DNA of 64,000 nucleotides. Origin: Pomphorhynchus laevis (Eukaryota > Acanthocephala > Palaeacanthocephala > Echinorhynchida > Pomphorhynchidae). Shown piece by piece: positions 51,638 through 62,155 of the stretch. The first letter of the stretch is position 1; each line of letters begins with the position of its first letter. The stretch spans positions 18,190 through 82,189 of the forward strand of contig WNNJ02002109.1 in NCBI GenBank assembly GCA_012934845.2, written 5' to 3'. The position numbers were made by a program, and so were the translations under genes. The notes below the pieces were generated by a model that saw only the letters and a program-made list of their open reading frames with translations, had not been told where the DNA came from and ran no database searches.

Positions 51638-51913
51638 TTATTTATTTACGAATACACCATTTGGTGTAACATGGCACGTGTAAAAACAATATATATTTTA
51701 TATATTTGTACGCTTGAAAGTGTCCCTATAAAACAGCATTTCTATTAAAAGGAATTTAGTGTCTGATGCATGGTTAAACCGCAATACGCACTGCCATGCA
51801 CAGAGCTTATGCTAAATTCCCACTGATGATTCATATTAAGGGTAGTTCTGTTTTTCGAGCTTTAGACATTGTTTAAGCGTGTGTTAAGGTGCCGATGTAT
51901 GATTATTAAAGTC

Positions 51914-51955
51914 ACGGTACTGATGAGCTCCGTTATAGCGAAACGCGTATACCGT
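51914..51955 (+). ncRNA. minimal type I hammerhead ribozyme
   Basis: Stem I ACGGTA (51914-51919) pairs with TACCGT (51950-51955). Core CTGATGA 51920-51926, stem II GCT/AGC, GAAA 51940-51943, and a very short stem III (AC, GC loop, GT) leading to a GTA cleavage triplet (51947-51949). This compact type I form with vestigial stem III is the kind reported for PLEs and related retroelements. Confidence 0.7.
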
Positions 51956-52363
51956 TGTTGAAGTTTGTCGTCACACATAGGATGACTGGGCATACGTAGC
52001 GACTTTGAATAATGCAAGAATAATTCGGTTCTATTTCTTAGTCTGATGAGGATATATAGAATGCTGCCTGGTGTTTATGCCTCTTTATGAGGAAAACATA
52101 GTGATTTATTTACGAGTACACCATTGTGTGTCCCAGGGCAGGTGTAACAACAAATTATATTTTATATATTTGTACACTTTAAAGTGTCCCTGTAAAACAG
52201 CATTTCTATTAAAAGGAATTTAGTGCCTGATACATGGTTTAACCGCAATACGCACTGCCATGCACAGAGCGCATGCTAAATTTCCTCTGATGATTCAGCT
52301 AAGAGTGGTTCTATTTTTTCGAGCTTTAAACAGTTTAAGCGTGTGTTGAGATGCCTTTGGATG

Positions 52364-52399
52364 ATTCTATTCATCAGTCACGGTACTGATGAATAGAAT
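52364..52399. repeat. perfect 15-bp hairpin replacing second hammerhead
   Basis: ATTCTATTCATCAGT and ACTGATGAATAGAAT flank CACGGT. The second repeat retains ACGGTACTGATGA, but everything after is the inverted copy of sequence before it, so the ribozyme 3' half is gone. Confidence 0.85.
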
Positions 52400-52649
52400 A
52401 GAATTTATTTAGTGGCATTTGTGGTGAACCACCTACATGCCTACTATAAAAATTAAAAAGACAAGTTTACGTCCGATGAATGTTTGAACTTGTATGTAGA
52501 GTTATTGAATTGATTGCGGCTGAAAGTGTTATTTTAGTTCGTTTGCAAGAAGGCGATCAAGGAAGTTTTGAAGTGTTTAAGCGACGTCAATGATGTTGTC
52601 ACGAGGAAGTTTGTTCCAAAAGCGTGGTACAGCGATGGTGAACGCACGA

Positions 52650-53960
52650 TATCCGTGATTACCGTTGTGACGGGGGACGAAAAACGAGTAGGAGCGATGA
52701 CTTCTTAGAGAGATCAGTCGTCATGTAGGATGCACTATCAGGAAAATATTGTAAATAGTGAAATTGATATGCTGGACAGTTTACGAGAAGACCTAAGCAA
52801 TATTCTAGACGTGGCATGAAAAGGCTGGAGATTAAAATAGCTGTCGATTTGACGTCGAGGTTTCTACGGACACTTCGGATGTCACGGAGGATGAGAGAGC
52901 TTGAACTGATCTTGCTACGAATGAAAGGCAGAAAGGAGAGATGATTGTCAAAAGGGACACCGAGGATTGCCATGATAGTCACTTCTGGTAGACGGAAATA
53001 GTGTATGCATACTGGAAAATCGAAGGTGTAAGAGTGGCGCGGTGTTATCCACATCATGTTAGATTTCTCGCTTGTTTAAAAACATACGGATTGAACAAAG
53101 ATATGCGTGAATAGCAGAGAGGCAAGACGATGCATCGGAAGCGAGGTTGGATGCAGATGTGAGTCTGCATGATGCATAGATTACTATATCGTCAGCGTAC
53201 CTGAATAACTCTAAAGCCGAAGGGGACCACGATGGAAGATAAATCACCAAGAAGAAGGGTGAAAAGAAGCGGCCCTAGAACGGATCCTTGTGGTACACCG
53301 CAGCTGAGAGGAACCGGCGCAGAAGAGTTGGAGTTGGAGACTACGTGATAAGAGCGATTTGAGAGGTAGGATTTGAACCAAGAAATGACATGAGACGAGG
53401 CAGTAACGTTGTCTGAGACATGAGAGAAGTATAGTGTGATCAACTACATCAAAGGCGGAGGATAAATCAAGTAAAATTATAAGGCTTACTAGATGTTTGT
53501 CGAGAGCAAGAAGTAGATCATTGGAGAGTTTTGTGCATGCAGTCATATTAGAATGTTGTGGTCGATATGCAGATTGAAAAGGTAGAAACATAGAATTTGA
53601 TGATATGAAGTTGCTTACCTATCTGAGAATGAGACGCTCGAAAAGTTTTGAGATGGTCAGAAGGTTTGATATTGGTCTATAGGAGGAGGCGGAACTGGGA
53701 TCAAGATGATGCTTCTTTAATAATGGGCAAACTATGGCATGTTTGAACGATGAAGGGTAGTGTGATAAATGGATAGAAACGTTGAAGACACTTGTGAGAT
53801 AAGGGCTGATTGTGTCACTTACGAGATGCTCGTTTACGAGATATAAACAAACAAATGTAAAGTAAGGATTCGCAGCTACGATCACAGTACCTACAAACAC
53901 AGTTCGGGCCTTTAAGATGGCAGGATAACTTAATTTTGCAGATTTTATCATGGTATTCAT
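52650..53960 (-). pseudogene. CR1-like non-LTR reverse transcriptase relic
   Basis: Minus strand: HAIVCPLLKKHHLDPSSASSYRPISNL (fingers, about 53735-53655), LIILLDLSSAFDVVDHTILL (motif A, about 53490), SCGVPQGSVLGPLLF (motif B, about 53300) and RYADDIVIYAS (about 53205), then the thumb PFDNHLSFLPFIRS (about 52965) and tail. At least four frameshifts. The DLSSAFD and GVPQGSVLGPLLF words are typical of CR1/Jockey/Rex1-group elements. No endonuclease seen. Confidence 0.85.
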
Positions 53961-54090
53961 TAACAGACGCCGGCCAAATTAATGGTCGTTTAATAGCTCT
54001 TGCGTTCACGCATTTAGATTGTGTATACGCCGGCGTTAGAAAATATTCAGGGTCGACTCGTGAGTTCTTCCTGAAAACTCTTGTTATTTA

Positions 54091-54950
54091 TTAAAAATTC
54101 GTCAGTTTGAGGAAGTCTAAAAGAATTTTTAGCTGCATACTACATAAATTTACTCTCGATAAGGCTGCGACTATCGTGGATGACGTCTTTACAGAAATGC
54201 TAAGGATACGCTTCAAGAATCTCAATTTACAACGATCAATCTGATCAAAGTTCATAGCTAATAAGTTCGGCCAGAATGATGCTATGCCGTAAGATATAAT
54301 GTGAAGAAGCATAACGTCAAAATAATGAAGGCAATCCTCAAATGATAGCGCACCTAACTTCTTCAATCTTGGCAGCTTTTAAGTCTAGATGTTTCTTAAA
54401 TGACCATCACGAAGTCATCAAAATACCCAAATATTTATAACTATTGCAGAACTCCAAGGAAGTATCATCATAAATCAAATAATCTTTACAAGCGAGACGT
54501 CCAACCTTCCTAAAATTCATTACTTTCGATATGGATATATTTACATCTAGCTGATTACAAGCACAATAGTCACTTAGGCGATTAAGTGCACTTTATGCGG
54601 AGCTTACATTTAAGCAAGATTGATTATGACAAGATAATCTGCGTACAATACAAAAGGTGATTGCTTGCAAATAAATGAACGCAAATTCATAACATAAAGG
54701 AAAAGAGTAGACGACTTAATTAGTCACCTTGTATAACTCCTTTGTCTACTGTAAAATCATCCGATGAGCGTGGCCCTCAAATATTTTCATACAGCTTTGT
54801 TGAAGTAACTCATGGATTAATTTAAGAATGCTATTCGCAATCTTTACTTTAAAGGTCAGTTTTTCAATCAATGTTGTTCGATTGACTAAATCAAATGCTT
54901 TTTGAAAATCTATGAATATAGGAATGAACGACTTTAATTGAAACATTCCT
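54091..54950 (-). pseudogene. second non-LTR RT relic
   Basis: Minus strand: FIPIFIDFQKAFDLVNRTTLIEKL (motif A; 54925-54850), then decayed sequence, then a C-terminal portion (54366-54091) with FDVMLLHIISYGIASFWPN and DQIDRCKLRFLKRILSI, the conserved region after the palm in many CR1/RTE-like RTs. The catalytic YxDD has not survived in a readable frame. Different family from 52650-53960. Confidence 0.7.
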
Positions 54951-55032
54951 TAACCCACGAGCGCACTTCTCCTAAGGCATCCATAATTGATCTATTAGGA
55001 CGAAATAGATGCAATATAAGAACACCATACAA

Positions 55033-55145
55033 AATGTCCTTTCGACTGACAGCGAAAAACATGAGAAAATTACAAAAAACAGCTTGTCCTAAAATTACTC
55101 CTTGTAATTTTTCTCCTGTCTTTTGCTGTCAGTCGAAAGGACATT
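55033..55145. repeat. inverted repeat, about 43-bp arms
   Basis: AATGTCCTTTCGACTGACAGC...TTACAA (55033-55075) pairs imperfectly with TTGTAA...GCTGTCAGTCGAAAGGACATT (55102-55145), 26-nt loop. Could be a small MITE or a copied hairpin. 55150-55490 has no recognisable feature. Confidence 0.75.
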
Positions 55146-55489
55146 GCGTAAGCTAAGTTAGTAATAGCTGTAATGTCAAATAAAAAATAGAAAAACAAGC
55201 AAGGAAAAGTTAAGAAGATAGCTACCAGCAACTAGGTAGGTCCGCAGGGTTTTCATTTGTGAGTGTCCATTGAAGAGAAAAGCAAGCTTTCAGCCACTGC
55301 CATATTTCTCAAAACCAAATAAAGATGTCGCAGTAAACACAAATAAAGCACAGGAGAAAAATACCAGGAAATATTTTTTTTGTCAAGAAATAAGAAAAAT
55401 TATTTTTCTTTTCAATCTTTTTGTTAGATGTAAGACTCTTTGTTTTTAATGAAAAGTTTACGATAATAAAGAGAAGGTCATATAGGAAA

Positions 55490-55755
55490 CTCTAAGAAAC
55501 GGTCTGTCAGTAAGACTGGGGTCAAGAGATAAACATGTACTGACGAATAGGCACGCTTTAGAGTAGAATATATGACTTTGATATATAGTCATTTAAGAAT
55601 AGTTAGGGGACTTATTGGATCAGTTGTTTCACTCCCTATTAGATTCAAGATTGACTATATATTATTCTCTTTTTATTAGTTAGACTAATCAAATATGTGT
55701 AGAACAGAGACACAATTGAAATAGATTTTCTATACTTTTCATGTATTTTTGAGAA
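55490..55755 (+). repeat. repeat R-26, second copy
   Basis: Homologous to 26240-26500 (see that entry). Here it lies about 220 bp before the virus-like ORF, with only AT-rich sequence between. Confidence 0.6.
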
Positions 55756-55969
55756 ATACTTTCTTTTTCAAGGAATACTTCATAATAAAGAATACTTTCA
55801 AGGAATACTTGTATTTTCATACAATGATTGGCTATTATTTCTTTCTATATAGAAAGTTAATAGTTTTGTTTCAACTAATAGAAGCTCACTCTTATATAAA
55901 ATAGCTATTCCGCAAGAATTACAGTTATATAGCTCTATTAGTACAATAGATTAAGTATTACATAACTTT

Positions 55970-57806
55970 TCCCATTGCTACAGGGCTATACCGGACACAA
56001 AATTAGTGCGAAATTGCTAGACTTCAGAACAACAGCTATTACCAGAACTGGCTGCAAGAGTATCAGGATTATTGTTAAATTCAAAGAATGTCTACGACAA
56101 CACCCTGGTGTACATTGTAGGCTGGGTATTATATTGGCAGCTAGGAATAGCTGAATATTTAACTGTTGACGACGTTCCGGTTGTTGAGATAGTGACAACA
56201 GCGGATAATGTTATACCATACAGAAATTTGAGGGTTGCAGCAGCTGAGCCCACTTACCAGTCACTTGCTGCTGACTTATCGAACTCATCATTTGTCCTCT
56301 TTTCTGAGAATTGGAATGATGAGGATATAGTGGTTTTGGCTGGTATGGCTGCAGGTCTACCGAGATTGAAAACACATGCCAATTACGCCATCAATTGCCG
56401 TCTTTGGGTATTAACACAACACCAATCAATTTTGTATATTACGGAGCTGGAGAGCGTGTTATGCATGCTTGGAATTTAGTCAACTCAGGTGTTGTGAATA
56501 CAGTGTTAAAAAACTGGCAACTTCAAGAAATGAGAAGGACCAGCATGTTTATGGCTTTGTGAAGTCAGTTACATTGATATTTGGCTGGGTTTTATCCCAT
56601 AATAATACATACGCATTGAGCTCAACGTTGTTTGAGATCAATACCATACCAGTTTGCTCCACAGGGGATAGCAACTGAATGTGACGGGCAGTCAAGGCAA
56701 CAAATGCGTACAAAGGTACGAATATTTCGGCTAAGGATGGAAGTCTGCTAAAAGCACTGACAGTTGGAATGTCTCTGTTCTTTGACACATGGAACCTGAC
56801 TGGCACTGTCTTACAAGATTGTCTCGGTAAAAGTTTTGATTTCTTAGTAGTCGGACAGGTAATCTGTGATTTATTTTTTGTAAATCCTGAGTGGCCACAG
56901 CCTTCATATATGGTTTCACTGTTTAGGCAGTAGCAGAATTGACAGGCTTGATGTACCCTCTTGACTCATGGTACAATGTGAGTTGGAATACACGAGCATC
57001 AGGTATGCTTATAGAAATTCGCCGACATTAGCTCAGGTATATCCGAGCTAATGTACTACGGGACACTACTATCCGAGCTAATTTACTACGGGACATTTAC
57101 TATGTCCCGTAGTTAATATAAACATGAAAGATGAAGTTTTGCCAAGATTTGGAGCCAATGGAGCCACTATATGGAGACCGTGGCAAGGAACAAATTTTTA
57201 CGACCAGAAAATATTTACTGACAAAGTGATGCAAAAGATTGGATGCTGAATAATATTGGTGATTTGAATCAGATAAGACCGATGTGGGTTGACAATTAAG
57301 TCTTCTATCTGGATCAATGATCACGTACTGTTGGAGACATAATGTGCAAGTAGCTAATGGTTTTCGCTTAACACAAAACGAGGTTACGCAACCAGTGATA
57401 GATTTCTTGAATTGGGGTCTATCCAACAATGAATTATTAAATGCTGCGATATATCTACCAAATTTATCCCTGCTGCTCATAGTGCAACAGCTTCGTCATA
57501 CTTATACCGATTAATTGCCTTCAGGGGCAATGGACGAAAGGAGGGGTCCCAGGACACTGGCAATAGTCAGAAAAACTAATAAAGGGGTCACTTGAGTATA
57601 TCCCTTATCAGAATTACTTGGTCCTACATTTTCAGAGTTTATTTATTGATGTTGCTGTAATATTTAATTTTCTAACAGCTAGCGCTGGGGCTAGTAATGA
57701 ATTTTTAAAAGGACCTAAAACAACTGAGTTTTTATCGCTTTCTTTTCTTAACTTTGAAATAATTAAAAAAATTGATGTAAATAGAGAATTCTCAGAATCA
57801 CCTTAA
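55970..57806 (+). pseudogene. unknown virus-like ORF, long copy
   Basis: Frames 56072-56479, 56469-56678, 57120-57260, 57317-57514 and 57618-57806 appear to be consecutive parts of a protein of roughly 550-600 aa, interrupted by stops and shifts. The last three align with 28014-28740. No RT, nuclease or zinc motif is visible; the sequence is rich in V, I, L and N, with no membrane segment. Flanked upstream by the repeat also found after the viral RdRp relic. A viral capsid-like origin is plausible but unproven. Confidence 0.45.
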
Positions 57807-57847
57807 ATGACTCTTTTTGATTGAAAATATTTTCATATTTCTGTCAA

Positions 57848-59270
57848 ACTGTCTTCTTCTTTATGCTCTGAACAAGAGCACAGCTAACTTCCCACGTGTT
57901 CTCATGTGACTTTTCAAAGACTATAAATACTCTGTAAATATGCTCCCGACATTCGTGCAAGCATTGCGACAAAGCGGAAGGAAGACAGCAACAATGTTGT
58001 CTAAACCCATCGGAATCTCAAAGGACAGATCAAGATTTACTTCTTGACTGGATATTAGAAACATTTGAGCGGCAGAGTGGTAAAGGTAATGAGTAATATA
58101 GTCGTCAACTCCCTATAGCTCATTTCTCTGTCGATACTGTCAGAAATTTGATCATCACTACACCGGTAGAGACCCCGGAAAGATGCATACATTTTTATCG
58201 GTGTCATCCGATTTATTTCAGCCACCAATAAGAGAAATTGTTGATCAGATATACGGTGAGGTATATCAGTATGCAGCCTTACAACGGGGACTCATACAGC
58301 TCATCAAGGGAAGGATCTCGGCGAATGATTATCTGATAATATTACAGAATCAATACACTGATGCAGTGATCCGTGCGCATCAGGAAATGTTCATTGAACG
58401 TGGCCTGAAAGACATTAATCTAAGATCACTGTTAGAAGAGCTTGTTCGACTACGATCCACATCCTATCAAACATATCCCTAGGTATCTGATATTACCAAC
58501 TTACCTCGACTGCAAGAACAGAGTCTGGCGCGACATCATATATGTGATATATTCAAAAATGAAGTACACATCAATGCAATACCGGCGAGTGGAAGACGAT
58601 GGCGATCAAACGTGAGTACAGCGCTCACTAAAGCCATACGTTATCATATCAAGAAAGGCATAATTGCTTATTTACCACGAAGGACAAAACCACAATTCTG
58701 TTCTATAGTTTTCTTGATTCCCAAAAAGTGACTCTTATAGACTGATCTATGATGGAAGGATAGGGAATGGATGTAGTACTCCATATTACTATTTTCCCTC
58801 AATATATCAGGTTAGTAACAAAGAACATATTTTGTGCAAAGATTGGTACGTAAAAATTGACTTTAAGTATATGTTTTAAAATATACCATTATGTCCTACC
58901 GATTGGATAAAAACGGCCTTTGAGTACAATGGTATTTACTATCATTATAAGGTTATTCCTTTCGGTATACCTCGGGAACCCTTTTTGGCACAAATGATTA
59001 GCAATACCATAACTTATTTTGCTCGAAAACAAGGGGTAGAAGCATGGACTCATATAGATGATATGATCCTATCACACGATTCCAAAGTTAAACTAGCTTT
59101 GGTAGTGAAAAAGCTTCTTGAGCTCTTTAAAGTGGGAAAACTATTTCTTAATCGAGAAATGTGCATCCTTAGACCAAAGAGGAATATTACATTCTTAGAG
59201 GTCACTGCTCGAAAACAGGGGTTAAGATTACCTCAGATGCGTTATCTCGTTTTCGCGAGGCTGTAGCGTA
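57848..59270 (+). mobile_element. unclassified retroelement with reverse transcriptase (copy B)
   Basis: Promoter and leader (57848-58000), then a Gag/linker region homologous to 26805-28013, then RT: HIKKGIIAYLPRRTKPQFCS, IVFLIPKK (about 58650-58730), RLIYDGRIGNG, VKIDFKYMF (motif A, about 58850), FEYNGIYYHYKVIPFGI (58919-58970), EAWTHIDDMILSHD (catalytic IDD, about 59041) and FLNREMCILRPKRNITFLEV. The KxD...IPFG...xxDDxIL order resembles LTR, DIRS-like or pararetrovirus RTs, not non-LTR or PLE RTs. No RNase H, integrase or tyrosine recombinase seen. Two stops and two frameshifts. Confidence 0.7.
57922..57931 (+). promoter_or_regulatory. TATA box of unclassified retroelement (copy B)
   Basis: TATAAATACT in the same conserved context as 26878-26887. 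Confidence 0.6.
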
Positions 59271-59394
59271 TCTGATAATTTTGAAATTTCCGATCAATAG
59301 TCGACAAGGGATGCCTTTGAGTGGTCTTATTAATTATCTACCTTTTTTTCCACAGCCCACAATATAATTGACTATAATTGCAGTGAACCAGCCA

Positions 59395-59860
59395 ATTAAG
59401 CCATGCTTTTGTGCTGTTGAAACATTAATAATAATAATTAAAAAAGGCATAATAAAGGACTATTATCTAATTGAAGAAAATATCCTTATGATCAGAAAGT
59501 ACTTTAAAGAAACATATATGAATATGAGGTTTTTGCCATGATGTGCTTTTGAAAGCATTTTTAATGACATTTCTGTAACAACTAATGTATGTGATGGTTA
59601 TAACAGAAGCTTGAATGCCGTATTTTCTACTCTTGGAAACTCATCTCTTGTTAAGTTTATAATCGAGCTTTAAAAAAGATTTTATGAATGATGAAATCTT
59701 ACTTGACTTACACTTCAAAGTTCAAGGTACCACGATCCCACTTTCCTTTATTAAACATATTCTATTAACTGAATATACAGTCAAAGATAAAGATCTTATT
59801 GAACTGATTGCAAGATATAATTGGTGTCTTAATTAAATTTTTTTATCTATATACATTTTA
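59395..59860 (+). pseudogene. unknown protein relic, possibly MULE-like
   Basis: Segments AVETLIIIIKKGIIKDYYLIEE, FESIFNDISVTTNVCDGYNRSLNAVF and FIIEL, then FMNDEILLDLHFKVQGTTIPLSF. The TN-CDGYNRSLN...FI-EL pattern resembles the region after the catalytic domain in MULE-type transposases, but the match is short. Stops interrupt it. Confidence 0.3.
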
Positions 59861-59929
59861 TTGATTCTCTTCTATTTATTTTATTTTGAAATCAAAAAAG
59901 TAAGGCGGAAATTTCCGGAAGCCAATTTA

Positions 59930-60562
59930 AGTTGGCTAAATTCGCAATGATTTTTATATTTAATCGTCACATAAAATTTAATTTGGTAAAAAAATTGTAG
60001 GAACGAGTATTCGTTTTAATTTTAACCATTTCTTTACTTAATAAAGAAAATACTATTTGTTCTTTGCAAAAGACAAATCTTCGAAATCTTAAAAAGAAAT
60101 TGTAAAATTGAAATTAATCATCCCAGGTTCTCTACCTGTGGAGTGATGGATTATATTTCTGACAATATTGCCAGGGAGATGAGCTATAAAAGGTTGACTA
60201 CCTGATTGCTCACTACCCCTACCACTATGCCGCTTGATGGTTTATAATGTCAGTCAAACCTTGAGGTTCAAATCCCACGGTTGCTGAGCTTAGAGTATCG
60301 CTTCTTATATTTAATTCTCCAGATCAAGTTCGATCCGCTTCTGCGTATATCTCAATTGACGGTTTAACAGGATGGCTAAATTCCCAACGATTTCTATCTT
60401 TAATCGTCACAAATTTTTAATGTTCTATTTGGGTAAATATCTACTAAATTTCGTATCTATAATGTCCATCAACCTCAAGACAGCTACTTTATTTGCAAGG
60501 TTTCGACGATGTCATTTGCATATGCTGATTGCAAAAGACAAACTGTCGAAAGCTTGAAAATA
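59930..60562 (+). repeat. diverged direct repeats with hammerhead-like ends
   Basis: GGCTAAATTC-CAA-GATTT-TAT-TTTAATCGTCAC occurs at 59934 and 60373. Each copy ends about 130-180 bp later in a similar motif: GCAAAAGACAAATCTTCGAAATC (60067) and CTGATTGCAAAAGACAAACTGTCGAAAGC (60525). The second has stem II GACA/TGTC then GAAA, i.e. a decayed hammerhead-type end as in PLE termini. Confidence 0.5.
60200..60300 (+). other. possible tRNA-derived SINE fragment
   Basis: GGTTCAAATCC at 60265-60275 is a good pol III B box followed by CACGG. A weak A-box-like region lies about 40-60 bp upstream, and no tRNA cloverleaf can be folded convincingly. Confidence 0.25.
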
Positions 60563-60599
60563 TATTATAATATTAAAATGTACTAGGCTAACAAAACTA

Positions 60600-61300
60600 A
60601 ATAGCATTACAAAGCCTTCAGAACTCAACTGCATAAATTTTATTTTTAAACCCCATATCAATTTTTTGTTCACTTCTTTAAACAGTCAAAATATTTTAAA
60701 TATTTTGTCAAGTAATTTGACAATATCAAATTATTAAATTATCAAATTACAATATTTAAATCTGAAAATATATCTTCGGCAATTAGGTCACTGAGTGACA
60801 AATCAAGCCAGGTATTTTCTTTTCTATAAACGACATGTTACATGATGTAACATTTGTCAAGTAATTTGGCAATAATATCATATTCCGTTAGCCGTATTCC
60901 ACTAAAGTTTGTGCGGATACTATCTTTGTGAGAGGAAATTTTGGTGAGCTCAACTATACCGCTACTGTGATCTTTATCAAATGTTTGCTGTGCTTGATTT
61001 CGTTATATTCCGTTATCTATATTCTAATAAATACAAGCGTCACTACAAATACTGAAGCACTTATAAAGCGCTGTGAGAACAAAATTATAATATAGAAAGA
61101 AGCAATCGTCATTTTTCCAGATTTTTTTGGAACTGAATCAATTCTTCATTAAAGATCTAAAAAACTGATTTCTGCCTGTTGAGCGAATTCTGATTACTAT
61201 ATAGACGCTGCAAACACGAAAGAATCTGAAAAACATTTGCACACAATAAGACACTTCTGAAATGTGTTATGTATATAGTCTTTTTTTAGATCAATAATAG
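60600..61300. other. no gene recognised
   Basis: AT-rich sequence with simple inverted motifs (CAAATTATTAAATTATCAAATT at about 60724) and no coding signature on either strand. Confidence 0.5.
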
Positions 61301-62155
61301 AAGAGCGTTGTAAAGCTGTGATTTATAGTCGAAATTAAATAAGTGCATTCCATTCAGTTCTTCAGTTTCGCAAATATTTTTTTGCAAACAGTATTTTCAG
61401 GAAACATTTCGGATTTTAGATATGAATTGAGATGTATAGCAAGCGTAAAAAACGTGAATGGTTACACTGTAAGTGGTCTTGTACGTCTAAATAAGAATCC
61501 AGGCGTCGATCAGTTGAAGCGGGAGATACTTATCGTAGATTAATCGGTAGATATATATTAATAAATAAAAAATCTCGCTAATATAAGTTAGCAAATCAAC
61601 TATGCACAGGTTAGCGGGTTAAGATTAAATTTGTGATTCATGCAGTACACCTGAGTATACGTATTTCATACAAAGTTAAAATCAAAAATGGAATTTTAAA
61701 ATAAAAGTTAATTTTCATGAATTGACTTAATAATTTTTAATAATGTTTTGTATCAGAATTATGATCCAATTATAAGAATAATAATGTTTTATAAAACTTA
61801 CATCATAATAAGGATTAGATGTCATAATAAGGAAGTGATATGTTATCATGTTTCGATGTCTATTCCTCAATTCAGCATAGCAGCAGACCCAAATAAATGC
61901 TCATGGCGTACTTACTTAGATAAATAATAAATAATAATAAATTTTAATTAACGTTTGCCAATTATCTCTATTATATTAGTTCATGGCATATTTCAATACC
62001 CGAATTTGTTATAAACAATGCTTTGATCATAATAAACAAAAAAAATTTCAAAAAATGTCCGCTAGTGTAATAGAAGAGCGTTATAAAGCTGTGATTTATA
62101 GTCGACATTAAATTAAATAAGTGTATTCAATTCAGTTCTTCAGTTTCCCAAATAT
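61300..62155 (+). repeat. pair of direct repeats of about 85 bp
   Basis: AATAGAAGAGCGTTGTAAAGCTGTGATTTATAGTCGA...TTCAGTTCTTCAGTTTC at 61300-61378 is repeated at 62069-62153 with a few differences. Between them: a 66-aa ORF (61343-61543) without recognisable motif, and AT-rich DNA. Confidence 0.75.

Larger units (their letters stand above)
51600..52400 (+). repeat. two direct repeats of about 340 bp with hammerhead end
   Basis: 51603-51955 and 52066-52398 share GCCTGGTGTTTACGCCTCCTTATGAGGAAAACAT, TTTATATATTTGTAC, AAACAGCATTTCTATTAAAAGGAATTTAGTG, CAATACGCACTGCCATGCACAGAGC and a terminal GTCACGGTACTGATGA. Period about 463 bp. Non-coding; resembles a pseudo-LTR or retrozyme-like unit. Confidence 0.8.

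Noticed and set aside
55490..55755. Classic LTR of the unclassified retroelement
   Set aside because: The repeat does not begin or end with TG/CA, has no partner on the other side of the element at 57848-59270, and the promoter lies elsewhere (57922).
60200..60300. Functional tRNA gene
   Set aside because: Only a B-box-like GGTTCAAATCC is convincing; acceptor and anticodon stems do not form, so at most a SINE fragment.
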